Made by a program: the position numbers and the translations under genes. A stretch of DNA of 64,000 bases. Source: JBCCXL01 sp039191605 (GTDB taxonomy: Bacteria > Acidobacteriota > Thermoanaerobaculia > Multivoradales > JAHZIX01). Below are positions 18,096 to 27,149 of this stretch, piece by piece; the first letter of the stretch is position 1; every line of letters starts with the position of its first letter. The notes beneath the pieces are model-generated. The model made no database searches, was not told where the DNA came from, and saw nothing but the letters and a program-made list of their open reading frames with translations. The stretch is taken from assembly GCA_039191605.1 (NCBI GenBank), contig JBCCXL010000023.1:40826-104825 (forward strand). Reading direction: 5' to 3'.

Positions 18096-19675
18096 CAGTG
18101 GCGGAAGTGGCGCTGCCCGGTGAAGAGCATCGACAGCCCCTGCTCGTCCGCCGCGGCGATCACCTCGTCGTCTCGCTTCGAGCCCCCGGGCTGAATCACC
18201 GCCTTGATGCCCGCCTTCGCGAGCACGTCGAGGCCGTCGCGGAAGGGGAAGAAGGCGTCGGAGGCCGCCACGCAGCCGGCGAGGTCCAGCTGGGCCTTCT
18301 CCAGCGCCAGTCGGCAGGAATCCACCCGGCTCATCTGCCCGGCTCCCAGGCCTACCGTCTGGTTTCGGTTGGTCACCACGATGGCGTTGGACTTGACGAA
18401 GCGGCACACCGTCCAGGCGAAGGCCAGGGCTTCCCGCTCCACCTTCTTCGGCTTGCGCTTGGTGACGATCTTCCAGCTTGCCGGGTCTTCCGACTCGGCG
18501 TCCAGCTGCTGCGCCAGGAAGCCGCCGTCCACCGAGCGCAGGTCGTGGCCGACGGCGCTCTCGGGGGTGAAGAGGGGGCATTGCAGCAGGCGTAAATTCT
18601 TCTTCTTGGCGAAGATCTCCCGAGCCTCCTCGCTGAACTCCGGCGCTAGGATCACCTCGATGAAGAGCTCCTTCATCTTGGCGGCGGCCTCGCCGTCCAG
18701 AGGGCCGTTGACGGCGATGATGGAGCCGAAGGCGGAGGTGGAGTCGGTGGCGAGGGCCCGCTGGTAGGCCTCTAGCACGCTGCCCCCGCGGCCGATGCCG
18801 CAGGGGTTGTTGTGCTTCACGATGGCCACCACCGATTCTCCGGTGTCTTCCCGGCTGCCGAAGGCGGAGGCCATCTTGCGGGTGGCGTCGGCGTCCAGCA
18901 GGTTGTTCCAGGAGAGCTCCTTGCCCTGCAGCTGCTCATAGCCGCCGAATAGGCCTTGGCCGCCGGTGTAGCGGTACACCGCCGCCTGCTGGTGGGGGTT
19001 CTCGCCGTAGCGAGGAGTGTGGGCCTTGCTCAGCGCCACCGTCAGCCGCCGCGGGAAGACCTCATCTTCTGCCGGGCGGTGCTTCTCGTTCTCCCGCTCT
19101 AGCCAGGCGGCGATGGCGGCGTCGTAGTCGCGGGTATGGCGGAAGGCCTTGATCGCCAACTCCCGCCGCAGCCCTTCCAGGGCCTCGTCGTCTCCCTGCT
19201 GCAGGATCTCCAGCAGCCGCGGGTAATCCGCCGGGTCCACCACCGCCAGCACGCTGTGGTGATTCTTCGCCGCCGCCCGCAGCATGCAGGGGCCGCCGAT
19301 GTCGATGGTCTCCACCGCCTCACCGTAGCCCGCTCCGCTGTTCACCGTCTGCTCGAAGGGGTAGAGATTCACCACCACTAGGTCGATGGGGTGGATGTCG
19401 TGCTCGTTGAGCTCGCTGAGGTGATTCGCCCGGCTGCGGTCCGCCAGGATGCCGCCGTGAATCTTCGGATGCAGGGTCTTCACCCGGCCGTCGAGGATCT
19501 CCGGGAAGCCCGTCGCCTCAGAGACCTTCAGCACCGTCAGCCCCGCCTCTTCCAAAGTCCTCGCGGTGCCGCCGGTGGAGACGATCTCTACCCCCAGCTC
19601 CTGCAATCCCTGGCCTAGCTCTACCAGGCCCTCTTTGTCGGAAACGGAAAGTAATGCGCGGCGAACGGCTTGCAT
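18095..19675 (-). CDS. purH: Bifunctional AICAR formyltransferase/IMP cyclohydrolase
   Basis: Last two steps of purine synthesis. 526 residues from the ATG at 19675, where the protein starts MQAVRRALLSVSDKEGLVEL, the typical PurH start. The IMP cyclohydrolase (MGS-like) domain occupies the first 190 residues (IVSTGGTARTLEEAGL, DGRVKTLHPKIHGGIL). The AICAR transformylase domain follows (RYGENPHQQAAVYR, VKHNNPCGIG, GAGQMSRVDSC) and the protein ends GLSMLFTGQRHFRH. All positions expected for activity appear intact. Confidence 0.97.
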   Translation of the reverse strand: MQAVRRALLSVSDKEGLVELGQGLQELGVEIVSTGGTARTLEEAGLTVLKVSEATGFPEILDGRVKTLHPKIHGGILADRSRANHLSELNEHDIHPIDLVVVNLYPFEQTVNSGAGYGEAVETIDIGGPCMLRAAAKNHHSVLAVVDPADYPRLLEILQQGDDEALEGLRRELAIKAFRHTRDYDAAIAAWLERENEKHRPAEDEVFPRRLTVALSKAHTPRYGENPHQQAAVYRYTGGQGLFGGYEQLQGKELSWNNLLDADATRKMASAFGSREDTGESVVAIVKHNNPCGIGRGGSVLEAYQRALATDSTSAFGSIIAVNGPLDGEAAAKMKELFIEVILAPEFSEEAREIFAKKKNLRLLQCPLFTPESAVGHDLRSVDGGFLAQQLDAESEDPASWKIVTKRKPKKVEREALAFAWTVCRFVKSNAIVVTNRNQTVGLGAGQMSRVDSCRLALEKAQLDLAGCVAASDAFFPFRDGLDVLAKAGIKAVIQPGGSKRDDEVIAAADEQGLSMLFTGQRHFRH

Positions 19676-19931
19676 ACTCGGCTCCTGGCGGAGCGGTGAC
19701 TCCGCAGTCTCGGGACGTTTCACGAGAGACGCCCGGCTCTTTTCGCATCGAGGGAGGGTGGAGGGATCAAAGGCTCGCCGAAGCTCGGCCGCAGGGCCTC
19801 GATCACCGCCGTCGAAGCGGTGAGCTTATCTCAGGTCCTACCCTCTCGCCGAGGACGTCGTTTGTGCATCTCGGCTCGATCTTGGACCGATTCTTAGAGC
19901 CTGAGAGTCTCCCCGTTCTTCGCGGGCAGAT

Positions 19932-20747
19932 TCAGTCCGTCGCCGGATCCTTCGGCACCGCCACCGCCGTCTGCCCCCGCAGCGGCAGCTGTTTGCGGCC
20001 GTCCCGGCCTCCGCTGTGGAGCCAGATGTAGCGGTAGATCTCCGCCACGTCGGAAATCGCGTGGGAATAGGCCAGCGCCGTCACCCCGAAGGCGGTGGAG
20101 CGGTCGTCGAAATGCCTGCGCCCGTCGATGGTGCCGATACGCCGGTATTCGTCTCCAATCCGAGGATAGGTCTTGCGGCAGCGCTCTCGCGCCTCGTCGA
20201 TCAGCTGCTGCGGCGTCTCCGCCTGCTGCAGCGCCGGTCGTAGCCCGTAGAACACCGGCTGGAAGCGCGGCGCGGCGCTCTCCGCGTAGCGGCTGAAGTC
20301 GCCGAAATAGCGGGGCTCCATGGCGTCCTCGGCGGAGCAGTTCAGCGGGTGGTTGAGGTCCGCCACGTAGTGGGCCACCACTCCCAGCCGATAGACCACC
20401 TCTTCGAAAGGCCGCAGCGCCTGAATCGCCTTGATCGCTCCGTCCACCTCGTACAGCACCACCCGGTCCAGCTGCCCCCGAGCCTTCAGGCTCTCAACAT
20501 CCCGCGCCCCCAACCTGCCGGGTAGCTCGCCGTTGAAGTAATGCCGGCTCTCATCCCCGTCATAAAAGGCCGCACGGGTCCCTTCCCGCAGCTTGCCGCG
20601 ATGCTTGGCAATCTGCCGCAGCAAATCCGGCGGCGCCAAACGCGCCCCCGTCTCCGAAATACTCTCCTGCATCGCCGGCGACCACCCCCAACCCGGTCCC
20701 GCCCCCATCACCAACAACACCAGCACTAGCCCCCCAAGGTGTCTCAT
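19932..20747 (-). CDS. Zinc-dependent phospholipase C/S1-P1 nuclease-like secreted protein
   Basis: 271 residues from the ATG at 20747 (another ATG lies three codons upstream). A signal peptide, MRHLGGLVLVLLVMGAGPGWG, precedes a Trp-rich mature N-terminus. The segment VVAHYVADLNHPLNC has the His-x3-Asp spacing of the zinc-binding helix in ZnPLC/P1-nuclease folds, and TALAYSHAISDVAEIYRYIW supplies another His and Asp. The fold assignment is by motif and needs structure prediction. The gene is divergent from the tRNA. Confidence 0.6.
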   Translation of the reverse strand: MRHLGGLVLVLLVMGAGPGWGWSPAMQESISETGARLAPPDLLRQIAKHRGKLREGTRAAFYDGDESRHYFNGELPGRLGARDVESLKARGQLDRVVLYEVDGAIKAIQALRPFEEVVYRLGVVAHYVADLNHPLNCSAEDAMEPRYFGDFSRYAESAAPRFQPVFYGLRPALQQAETPQQLIDEARERCRKTYPRIGDEYRRIGTIDGRRHFDDRSTAFGVTALAYSHAISDVAEIYRYIWLHSGGRDGRKQLPLRGQTAVAVPKDPATD

Positions 20748-20819
20748 GGCCGGCATTCTACCCCCTCTAGAAACCTCTTGACGCCGCCCCCGCCGCCCCC
20801 GTACAATCCCCGCCTCAGT

Positions 20820-20895
20820 GCCCAGGTAGCTCAGTTGGTAGAGCACCTGACTGAAAATCAGGGTGTCGGTGGTTCAAATCCGCCCCTGGGCACCA
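20820..20895 (+). tRNA. tRNA-Phe (GAA)
   Basis: 76 bases including an encoded CCA. The acceptor stem GCCCAGG (20820-20826) pairs with CCTGGGC (20885-20891). The D arm (AGCTCAGTTGGTAGAGC), the anticodon arm with GAA at 20853-20855, and the T loop GGTTCAAATCC are all in place. It marks the left edge of the accessory region. Confidence 0.97.
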
Positions 20896-21104
20896 TTCGC
20901 AGATTTTGATGCGAATTGAGAGGTGGAGAGGACATCACGGTTTGGTGACCTCTTGCCCTAAAGCAGGTCGGTAGAGTGGCGGTAAACAGTTTCGACTGAA
21001 AGATGGACAACCCGGATGGTTAGGGTTGCTTCTGCGTTCCTTTGCCATTTCGTTGAGGTCCCCGAGTCCGGTGGGGTGACATCGCAGTGAGGGCCTTTTG
21101 ACGC

Positions 21105-23000
21105 TCAGGGGGTGCCGAAGTTGGCATTGCCGGCCGGTGTGCTTTGATGAAAGTTAGTGACGTTTGACTCATTCTTGTAGTAGTCATGAACGTCTTGGAA
21201 GTGGTTTCGGAAACTCCAGACGTCCGATACGTCCGCATCCGCAAAGCTGAAGTCTAGGCCAATTCGGGTATTTCGGATCGAGTTGTCCGTAATGATTAGG
21301 TGGTTTAGGGGGTTGGTCGATCGAATCCTGATTCCACTGTATTCATTGCCGTTGGGGCCTGAAGCTGCCTCACCAAATGTGCCGCCATTGATCATGTTGC
21401 CGCTGACAATCACTTGATTTGCCTCTCCTGTGCCGGAGGTGTAGCGTACATTGATTCCTCCATAAGCATTGCCGGGGCCAATGATGTTATCCTTGATGAT
21501 GACGCCTTCCGTGCCATCGACGAATGCGAGGATCGAAAATCCTTTGTCTAAGCCGTAGGTGGTGTTGTGTATTTGATTGCCAATGATCGAGTGGTAGTCC
21601 GAGCCGCCGATGGCAAGCTGGATGCCGCTGTTGAAGTTTTCGATCCAATTACCTTGGACGGTGGATTCAGAGGTTTTGATGTAGATTCCTATGTGCTTTC
21701 CGTCCTCAACGGCCGATGTCCGTCGAATATGGTTATTGGAGACGATAATGCCGTATCCAAGTTGGTCGCTCTCTCCTCGGTTCTTTCCTTTTACCGTGAT
21801 CGCTCCATCTGAGCCAATTTCACCGCTGGCGTCTTCGACGAAATTTCTCGTGATGATTCCGTAGAGGGCTTTGGTGTAGATGCCTTCGATGTCAGAGCAC
21901 CCTGCATTGCAGGTCACTTTCCGTACGCTATTGTCCGCAATCTTGACATCGAATCCTTGCACCATGATTCCCTTCGGGTCATCCCTCGTCTCGGTATTGA
22001 CTCCATCAATGATGTTGTTTGTTACTTGGATCTCTCTTACCGTGACTCCAGGTGTTGAAAATCCGATGGTAATGGCAGATGTCTTGATGTCACTGATCGT
22101 GTTGTTGTGAATGAAGACTTTCTCAGCGGAGGTGTTCTTCCCGATTCTCACCAGTCCTCCACCTTCTGCGGCTCCGCTCCCTCCACGGACAACGTTGTTG
22201 TAGATGCGTACGAGAGATAAGTTGATTCCGCTGGTGGACTCAGTGTCCAGCACGCTCATATAGCTGTTGGACTGACCGCCAACTCGCTCAAATGTGCAGT
22301 CGTGGATAGAAATGGACTGCGCTCCAGGACGGGGGAAGACAATTTGTCGGTTCTTCCAGTCAAGGATGGTGAGGTTTGAGAGCTCGAAGCTCGGACTCTG
22401 AATCGGGAACATTTTGGCTTGGCTACTCAGGCTACGGTTCACCCCTGAAAGGATGGTGACTCCTTGTCCGTCTCCCTGGATATGAAGGTCGGTCGTGATC
22501 GTGGGAGGGATATAGGTGTCCAGATAATAGGTTCCAGCTGGGATCCTAATGATCGCCCCGATATTTGCCGAGATGGCGTCGTGAATCGCGTCTTCTAGGG
22601 CTGTGGAGTCGTCCAGGCTATCGGTGCCATCTGCGTTGTACGGTGCCTGAGTAATGTCATAGACCGCAGATACGGCGGCATTTTTTTGACTGTCAGCTGC
22701 TGCCCACGGAAGGGGGCTTGCGAAAATACTGCAGGGTGTGAAGAGAAGGATCAGTAGGGCGATTATAAAATGAATATTATTCAGGATGGATGAGGAAGAG
22801 CTGTCCCAAGATTTCTTGTGGGAGCTAAGGAGCGGTGGTAGGGGCATGCGGTGTTGGGTTTGCGCTCTTTTATTCTTGGTGCATTGTGATGCGGTAGCCT
22901 CTGCTGGCTTCTGGCTAAGAGAAGGAAGAGTGAATTGACTTGCTTGGGTGCTGCTGATTCTTGGGGTAGTGCTATTTCGCTTCAATTTCTCTGAGTCCAT
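21105..23000 (-). CDS. Secreted right-handed parallel beta-helix protein
   Basis: 631 residues at clearly lower GC than its neighbours. A Ser/Thr-rich N-terminus of about 70 residues precedes a hydrophobic signal (IHFIIALLILLFTPCSIFAS). The true start may be the Met near residue 52. The next block, VYDITQAPYNADGTDSLDDS then ALEDAIHDA, is the pectate-lyase-3-type N-terminal cap. The rest is a run of beta-helix coils with recurring N-N-I/V patterns (IYNNVVRG, IHNNTISD, VTNNIIDG, VSNNHIRR, ITDNSIRN). Proteins of this type bind or cleave polysaccharide; no catalytic triad is assigned. Base composition and position next to the tRNA suggest horizontal gain. Confidence 0.78.
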   Translation of the reverse strand: MDSEKLKRNSTTPRISSTQASQFTLPSLSQKPAEATASQCTKNKRAQTQHRMPLPPLLSSHKKSWDSSSSSILNNIHFIIALLILLFTPCSIFASPLPWAAADSQKNAAVSAVYDITQAPYNADGTDSLDDSTALEDAIHDAISANIGAIIRIPAGTYYLDTYIPPTITTDLHIQGDGQGVTILSGVNRSLSSQAKMFPIQSPSFELSNLTILDWKNRQIVFPRPGAQSISIHDCTFERVGGQSNSYMSVLDTESTSGINLSLVRIYNNVVRGGSGAAEGGGLVRIGKNTSAEKVFIHNNTISDIKTSAITIGFSTPGVTVREIQVTNNIIDGVNTETRDDPKGIMVQGFDVKIADNSVRKVTCNAGCSDIEGIYTKALYGIITRNFVEDASGEIGSDGAITVKGKNRGESDQLGYGIIVSNNHIRRTSAVEDGKHIGIYIKTSESTVQGNWIENFNSGIQLAIGGSDYHSIIGNQIHNTTYGLDKGFSILAFVDGTEGVIIKDNIIGPGNAYGGINVRYTSGTGEANQVIVSGNMINGGTFGEAASGPNGNEYSGIRIRSTNPLNHLIITDNSIRNTRIGLDFSFADADVSDVWSFRNHFQDVHDYYKNESNVTNFHQSTPAGNANFGTP

Positions 23001-23159
23001 GTGGATATTTTTGTGAGTAGCCGCCGTGGCCGCTCTCTATGCACCTTTGAAGGTGCACTCAGCGACTGCGCGCCTTATTGCGCGCTTTACAGCTGTCAAA
23101 GGTAGTGAACTCGGTGGCATTCCAGCTGATGAGCTGTTCTCAGGGTGCTGGCGGATGCT

Positions 23160-23395
23160 CTCGCCCTTGAGAGATCCGAGATATCTCTCAACAAATGAGA
23201 TCACGACAGCCCCTTCTCTCACAGCGGGAGCCTTCCGCTTGATGGAGTCGGGGCGCAGATCGTCGCCGGCGTAGACGCCTGGCAGTGATATAGCTTATCC
23301 GCGATGGGCGGCGTTGCGACCGCTAAGGCTAAAGCCCTTAGTGGTCGAGGTCGATTTGGGCTACAAGATACTGGGCGCAGCGCTTCTGGACGGTA
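23160..23395 (-). pseudogene. Decayed C-terminal fragment of a thioredoxin-reductase-like gene
   Basis: The minus strand reads PGVYAGDDLRPDSIKRKAPA-VREGAVVISFVERYLGSL, aligning to the end of the intact gene at 25171-26853 (PGVYAVGDLRSGSVKRVASA-VGEGSVVISSVHQYLASL). DNA similarity continues more weakly to about 23395. It is a partial second copy with no start. Confidence 0.75.
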
Positions 23396-23506
23396 ACGAC
23401 CGACCTGAGCGGTGGCTGAATCGAAAGCGAAATTGTAGTTAATAAGAGCTCTTGCCGGATCGCGTTGCGTTCAATAGGTGACGCTTCGAATTGGGCAAGT
23501 CAGATC

Positions 23507-23536
23507 GCGATGCTCCCGAAAGTCCAGGAGCATCGC
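23507..23536 (-). terminator. Hairpin downstream of the small secreted peptide gene
   Basis: GCGATGCTCC (23507-23516) and GGAGCATCGC (23527-23536) form a perfect 10-bp stem with a 10-base loop, eight bases beyond the stop of the gene at 23545. There is no clear T-run on the minus strand, so termination is probable but not certain. Confidence 0.5.
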
Positions 23537-23544
23537 ATTTCAAT

Positions 23545-23733
23545 TCAATAGCAGGTCCACCAGCGGCAGATGGTGGTGACGCATGCCTGAACGTCGCTGG
23601 AGCCTTTGCAAACATCGAAGGCCTCTTCGTAACTCACGGGGTCGAAGGGGCCGGCGTCACTGTGGGTTGATGGGAGCAAGAGCGCGGCTAGTACTAGGAG
23701 ACCGACGAAACCAGCTTTACGAATCGTTTTCAT
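23545..23733 (-). CDS. Small secreted Cys-rich peptide
   Basis: 62 residues from the ATG at 23733, which has a strong GGAGGAAG ribosome site eight bases upstream. The first 28 residues (MKTIRKAGFVGLLVLAALLL, then PSTHSDAG) are a signal peptide. The mature peptide of about 34 residues contains four cysteines and ends TTICRWWTCY. The signal, ribosome site and trailing hairpin make this a credible gene. No family is recognised; a toxin, bacteriocin or signalling role would be a guess. It sits inside a stretch that splits two fragments of a decayed oxidoreductase gene. Confidence 0.6.
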   Translation of the reverse strand: MKTIRKAGFVGLLVLAALLLPSTHSDAGPFDPVSYEEAFDVCKGSSDVQACVTTICRWWTCY

Positions 23734-24074
23734 TTCTACTTCCTCCAACAACATGTAGAGTGATCATGGATCGGTCGACGCGGAGCCATTGCTCCGGTCG
23801 CCTTCGATTTCACTCATTCTGTAGCTGGAGTCTTTCTCTACCTATTTGTGTCGACGCTTTGGGTTTAGATACTCAGGTGAATGACGACTCAATTACGAAA
23901 TAGTCGTCGCGAACAGGATCTAGCCCATGTGTCGATCAGGGGGGCGGTGGCCGGGGCGCCTTGTTGCCGGCTGGGGCAGCGTCGATCCTGCGGTTGCCGG
24001 AATCGCAGAATGCCCAGCGCTGGCCGGGTTCGAAGGTTAGAATTACTGAATACTGTGTCGCACGGAGGTGCGGG
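23734..24074. other. No gene seen
   Basis: Mixed-composition spacer between the small secreted peptide gene and the second oxidoreductase fragment. It should contain the peptide gene's promoter (minus strand), but no convincing -35/-10 pair was identified. Confidence 0.4.
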
Positions 24075-24235
24075 ATAGCGGGCTGATTCGGTGAGCTGTC
24101 TCGGCAGCCGACGTGACCATAATTTGATGCGGTCATCGCTCTCGATGCGGCTGGAGAGGTATTGGGACATCGTGGCCGCGAGGCCATCGCCGAGCACGTT
24201 GATACATCCGCGAGTACCGGCGGCAAGTACGGCAT
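24075..24235 (-). pseudogene. Decayed internal fragment of a thioredoxin-reductase-like gene
   Basis: The minus strand reads GDGLAATMSQYLSSRIESDD-RIKLW, almost identical to GDGLAATMSQYLSSRIESDS-RIKLW in the intact gene at 25171-26853. DNA identity is near complete over about 24125-24200. Frame is lost on both sides. In the intact gene this segment lies less than 100 bases from the segment represented at 23160-23395; here they are about 700 bases apart, so the copy was interrupted by an insertion. Confidence 0.8.
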
Positions 24236-24325
24236 CTACCGCGTGGCCCAATAAAACTCGCCTGGTGATCCGTCATAGGCGCCGAAAGTTCACTATGACA
24301 ACGGATTGCTGACTGCCCGGGCTCG

Positions 24326-24607
24326 CTAAACCATCCGGACTTCGAGCTTTTTACCGAGTGCCCGTGCTGCCCTTTCGATGGTGAGCAAGGTCACCGACGG
24401 CACATCGGGATCCAGCAGGCGGTCAAGGGCCGAGCGGCTGGTTTTCATTTGTTTCGCCATCGCGGCTTTGGATAGCTTCTGCTCTTCCATAGCTTGAGCG
24501 ATCTGGAAGGCGATGACGCGCTTCGTGGCGACTGCCGTTGCTTCTTCGAGGATTCCTTCTTCCGCGAGGAAGTCATCGAAGTCGCTGCCGAGATGTGGGT
24601 TTGCCAT
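24326..24607 (-). CDS. XRE-family antitoxin (HigA-like)
   Basis: 93 residues from the ATG at 24607 (a second ATG is one codon upstream). A helix-turn-helix occupies about residues 45-80: LSKAAMAKQMKTSRSALDRL followed by LLTIERAARALGKKLEV. This is the DNA-binding antitoxin expected after a HigB/Gp49-type toxin. Its start overlaps the toxin stop (ATGA-type overlap), so the pair is translationally coupled with the toxin first, the HigBA order. The pair probably autoregulates its own promoter. Confidence 0.85.
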   Translation of the reverse strand: MANPHLGSDFDDFLAEEGILEEATAVATKRVIAFQIAQAMEEQKLSKAAMAKQMKTSRSALDRLLDPDVPSVTLLTIERAARALGKKLEVRMV

Positions 24608-24966
24608 CACTGTTCTCCTTGTCGAACTTCGGCGGCTCGCTGCCGCGCGAGATCGAGATCTTTGCCCGGAGTCTTTTGCGTTTTCTTGATGAATCCGTGC
24701 AGGAGTACCATTGCTTCAGCTTTTGTCATGAAGATGATCCTGCTGATTCCACCCTTGAGATTGCACCGAACTTCCCACAGGCCATCACCCAGGTTTCTAA
24801 CTAGAGGCATGCCGAGCGGCCAGCCGAATTGCACGGTCTTGATGTCCTCACCGATGATCTTCTTTGATCCGTCATCCAGGCTCCGTAGCCATTCCCGAAC
24901 AGGCTCGCGTCCGGACGCCTGTCGATAGAAGACGACACGGAGAGTCGGTCTGCGGGATTGTACCAT
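24607..24966 (-). CDS. RelE/HigB (Gp49-like) toxin
   Basis: 119 residues of the phage-derived Gp49/HigB type: LRVVFYRQASGREPVREWLR, then DIKTVQFGWPLGMPLVRNLG, DGLWEVRCNL and a C-terminal FIKKTQKTPGKDLDLARQRA. Proteins of this family are ribosome-dependent mRNA endonucleases. The conserved GLWE(V/L)R and FxKKTxKTP motifs are complete, so this copy is probably active and neutralised by the adjacent antitoxin. Confidence 0.88.
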   Translation of the reverse strand: MVQSRRPTLRVVFYRQASGREPVREWLRSLDDGSKKIIGEDIKTVQFGWPLGMPLVRNLGDGLWEVRCNLKGGISRIIFMTKAEAMVLLHGFIKKTQKTPGKDLDLARQRAAEVRQGEQ

Positions 24967-25157
24967 TATTGGTACTCTCTGGTGAGCGGCGTGGTGTGTC
25001 GTGCCGAGAGGCTTTCTTTAACCCTACGGCCCCATTGTTCGAGATCAGCACTCTTCTCGGAGGCGTAGTGATTCCGGCCATAGACGTCGAAGATGCTGCT
25101 CTCGGGATTGCTCGGGGTCTTCGGTTCCACGGAGAGGATCATGTGCGGTGAATTCAT
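24966..25157 (-). CDS. Small hypothetical protein upstream of the toxin
   Basis: 63 residues from the ATG at 25157 (MNSPHMILSVEPKTPSNPES). The stop overlaps the toxin start as TAATG, which suggests coupling, and the gene begins just after the stop of the oxidoreductase gene at 25171. No family is recognised and it could be chance; the tight spacing is the only support. Confidence 0.35.
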   Translation of the reverse strand: MNSPHMILSVEPKTPSNPESSIFDVYGRNHYASEKSADLEQWGRRVKESLSARHTTPLTREYQ

Positions 25158-25170
25158 CGTTGCCTGCAGC

Positions 25171-26853
25171 TTACGGTTGAACTTCTTCGTCCTCGAGAGA
25201 CGCAAGATATTGATGCACAGACGAGATCACCACCGACCCCTCCCCCACAGCCGAAGCTACCCGCTTGACCGAACCAGAACGCAGATCACCGACGGCGTAG
25301 ACGCCGGGTAGGGTCGTGGCATAAGCGTCGAGGTCGGGGCCGGCGTCGCGGCCGGTGAGGACGAAGCCGTGGCGGTCGAGGCCGATTTGGTCTGCGAGCC
25401 AGTTGGTGTTGGGAGCGGCGCCGATCATGATGAAGAGGGCTTTGGATTCGATGGTGGTCTGCTCGCCGCTGCGGTTGTTGCGCAGGGTGATCTGCTCGAG
25501 GGAGTCGCCGCCGTCGAGTTGGGCGACTTCGGTGTGGGTCCAGAGCTTGATGCGTGAATCGCTCTCGATGCGGCTGGAGAGGTATTGGGACATCGTGGCC
25601 GCCAGGCCATCGCCGCGCACGACGATGTGGGTGCAGGTGGCGTAACGGGAGAGGAACATGGCGGCCTGGCCGGCGGAGTTGCCGCCGCCGATGATGACGA
25701 CTTCGGTATCGCGGCAGAAGAGGGCTTCGAGCTCGGTGGCGGCGTAGTAGATGCCGCGGCCTTCGAATTCGGCGAGGCGATCGAGGGGAAGTCGCCGGTA
25801 CTGAACTCCGTTGGCGAGGATCAGGGTCTTGGTGGAGAGGACGGTGTCGTCGTCAAGGCGGACTTCGAAGAGGCCCTCGCGGGGAGTGAGTTGGGTGGCG
25901 CGCCGCGGCGCCACGATCCGCGCTCCGAACTTCACCGCCTGGATCTGTCCTCGGTAGGCGAGGTCGGTGCCCGAGATGCCTCGGGGGAAGCCGAGGTAGT
26001 TCTCGATGCGTGAGGAGGTGCCGGCCTGGCCTCCGATGGCGGTGTCTTCGACTACGACGACGGAAAGTCCCTCCGAGGCGGCGTAGACGGAGGCCGCGAG
26101 CCCGGAGGGGCCGGCGCCGACGACGAGCACGTCGAAGCATTTTCGGGTGTCGGCGGCGAGGTCGAGGCCCACCGCGCGGGCAAGCTCGCGGGTGGAGGGG
26201 GCCGTAAGGACGTCAGAGCGGCCGGTGACCACGGCGGCTCCCGTTTCCGGTAGATCGCAGGTCGCAGCAAGCTCGGCGACGGCTGCTGTGTCGGAGCGGT
26301 CGAGCCAGCGATGAGGGATTTGGTTGCGGCCTACGAATTCCCGCAGGCGGCGAGCGTCGGTGTCGTCTTCGTGCCCGACGATGATCAGGCCGCCTTCGCC
26401 CCACTGGATCAAGAGCTGACGCCGCGCTGCGAAGGCGCCGACGATCGCATCGCCGACTTCCGGTACCGTCGCTACAAGGTCACGGAGCCGATCGGCTGGG
26501 ACCTCGATAATCTGCCCGGCCTTGCTGACGACACCGGCGAAGAAGGTGCGCTGGCCCATCAGCATGCCGATTTCGCCGGTGAAGTTTCCGGCCTCGATGG
26601 TGGCGACGACGTGATTGTTCGCCCGGTCGACGATGGAGATGGCTCCCTCCTCGACGAAGGCCAGGGCGTAGGAGTCCTGGTCGATCTCGAACAACACGTC
26701 GCCGGACGAAACTCGACGGGTCGTCCCCGCGGCGCGTAGGTGCTCGATGACGGCTTCGTCGAGGACGGGCCACGCTTCCGCTTCGAGGCGGGTCTTGGGG
26801 TTCGACGACCGGCGAGCTGGTTCCGGCGTCGACAGGTCATGCCCTTCGCTCAT
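25171..26853 (-). CDS. Cyclic-nucleotide-binding-domain/thioredoxin-reductase-like flavoprotein
   Basis: 560 residues with three parts: an N-terminal Crp-like cNMP-binding domain (FEIDQDSYALAFVEEGAISI, TGEIGMLMGQRTFF), a linker region (about residues 140-235), and a TrxR-type FAD/NAD(P)H domain (VVGAGPSGLAASVYAASEGL, GGQAGTSSRIENYLGFP, VVIIGGGNSAGQAA, GVYAVGDLRSGSVKR). Where bacterial thioredoxin reductase has CxxC this protein has YYAATELEA, so it cannot reduce thioredoxin by the usual route. That is normal for this fused family, which may use another acceptor. Two fragments of a second copy lie at 23160 and 24075. Confidence 0.9.
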   Translation of the reverse strand: MSEGHDLSTPEPARRSSNPKTRLEAEAWPVLDEAVIEHLRAAGTTRRVSSGDVLFEIDQDSYALAFVEEGAISIVDRANNHVVATIEAGNFTGEIGMLMGQRTFFAGVVSKAGQIIEVPADRLRDLVATVPEVGDAIVGAFAARRQLLIQWGEGGLIIVGHEDDTDARRLREFVGRNQIPHRWLDRSDTAAVAELAATCDLPETGAAVVTGRSDVLTAPSTRELARAVGLDLAADTRKCFDVLVVGAGPSGLAASVYAASEGLSVVVVEDTAIGGQAGTSSRIENYLGFPRGISGTDLAYRGQIQAVKFGARIVAPRRATQLTPREGLFEVRLDDDTVLSTKTLILANGVQYRRLPLDRLAEFEGRGIYYAATELEALFCRDTEVVIIGGGNSAGQAAMFLSRYATCTHIVVRGDGLAATMSQYLSSRIESDSRIKLWTHTEVAQLDGGDSLEQITLRNNRSGEQTTIESKALFIMIGAAPNTNWLADQIGLDRHGFVLTGRDAGPDLDAYATTLPGVYAVGDLRSGSVKRVASAVGEGSVVISSVHQYLASLEDEEVQP

Positions 26854-27149
26854 CTCGTACCTCTCATTCCCTCAGGCCGCTCTGCGGCCTCGTTCGCTTT
26901 TGGACTATGCCGGTAGTGCTTGACGGACAGTGCCACCCGAGGGGAGCTTTGGACGTGTGGCTGAATGCCGTGATGAAGGGGCGGCTCCACGAGCTCTTTC
27001 GGTGAGGTCAGCTGGTGGAGCCCCTAACCGAAATTTAGATGCCGGCGGTTCTAGTCTGCCCCTGTTTTGAGATCCCGGAGCGGGTACATGATGCCGTTCT
27101 GGAGAGCTGATGCAGGTTGCTAGCAGCTTTCTCATTTTGACTTGTTGAG

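Noticed and set aside
20820..21104. Phage or integrative element attachment site at the tRNA 3' end
   Set aside because: No integrase gene and no second copy of the tRNA end was found in the window.
25171..26853. Ordinary thioredoxin reductase
   Set aside because: The CxxC redox pair is missing at the expected place and a cNMP-binding domain is fused in front.
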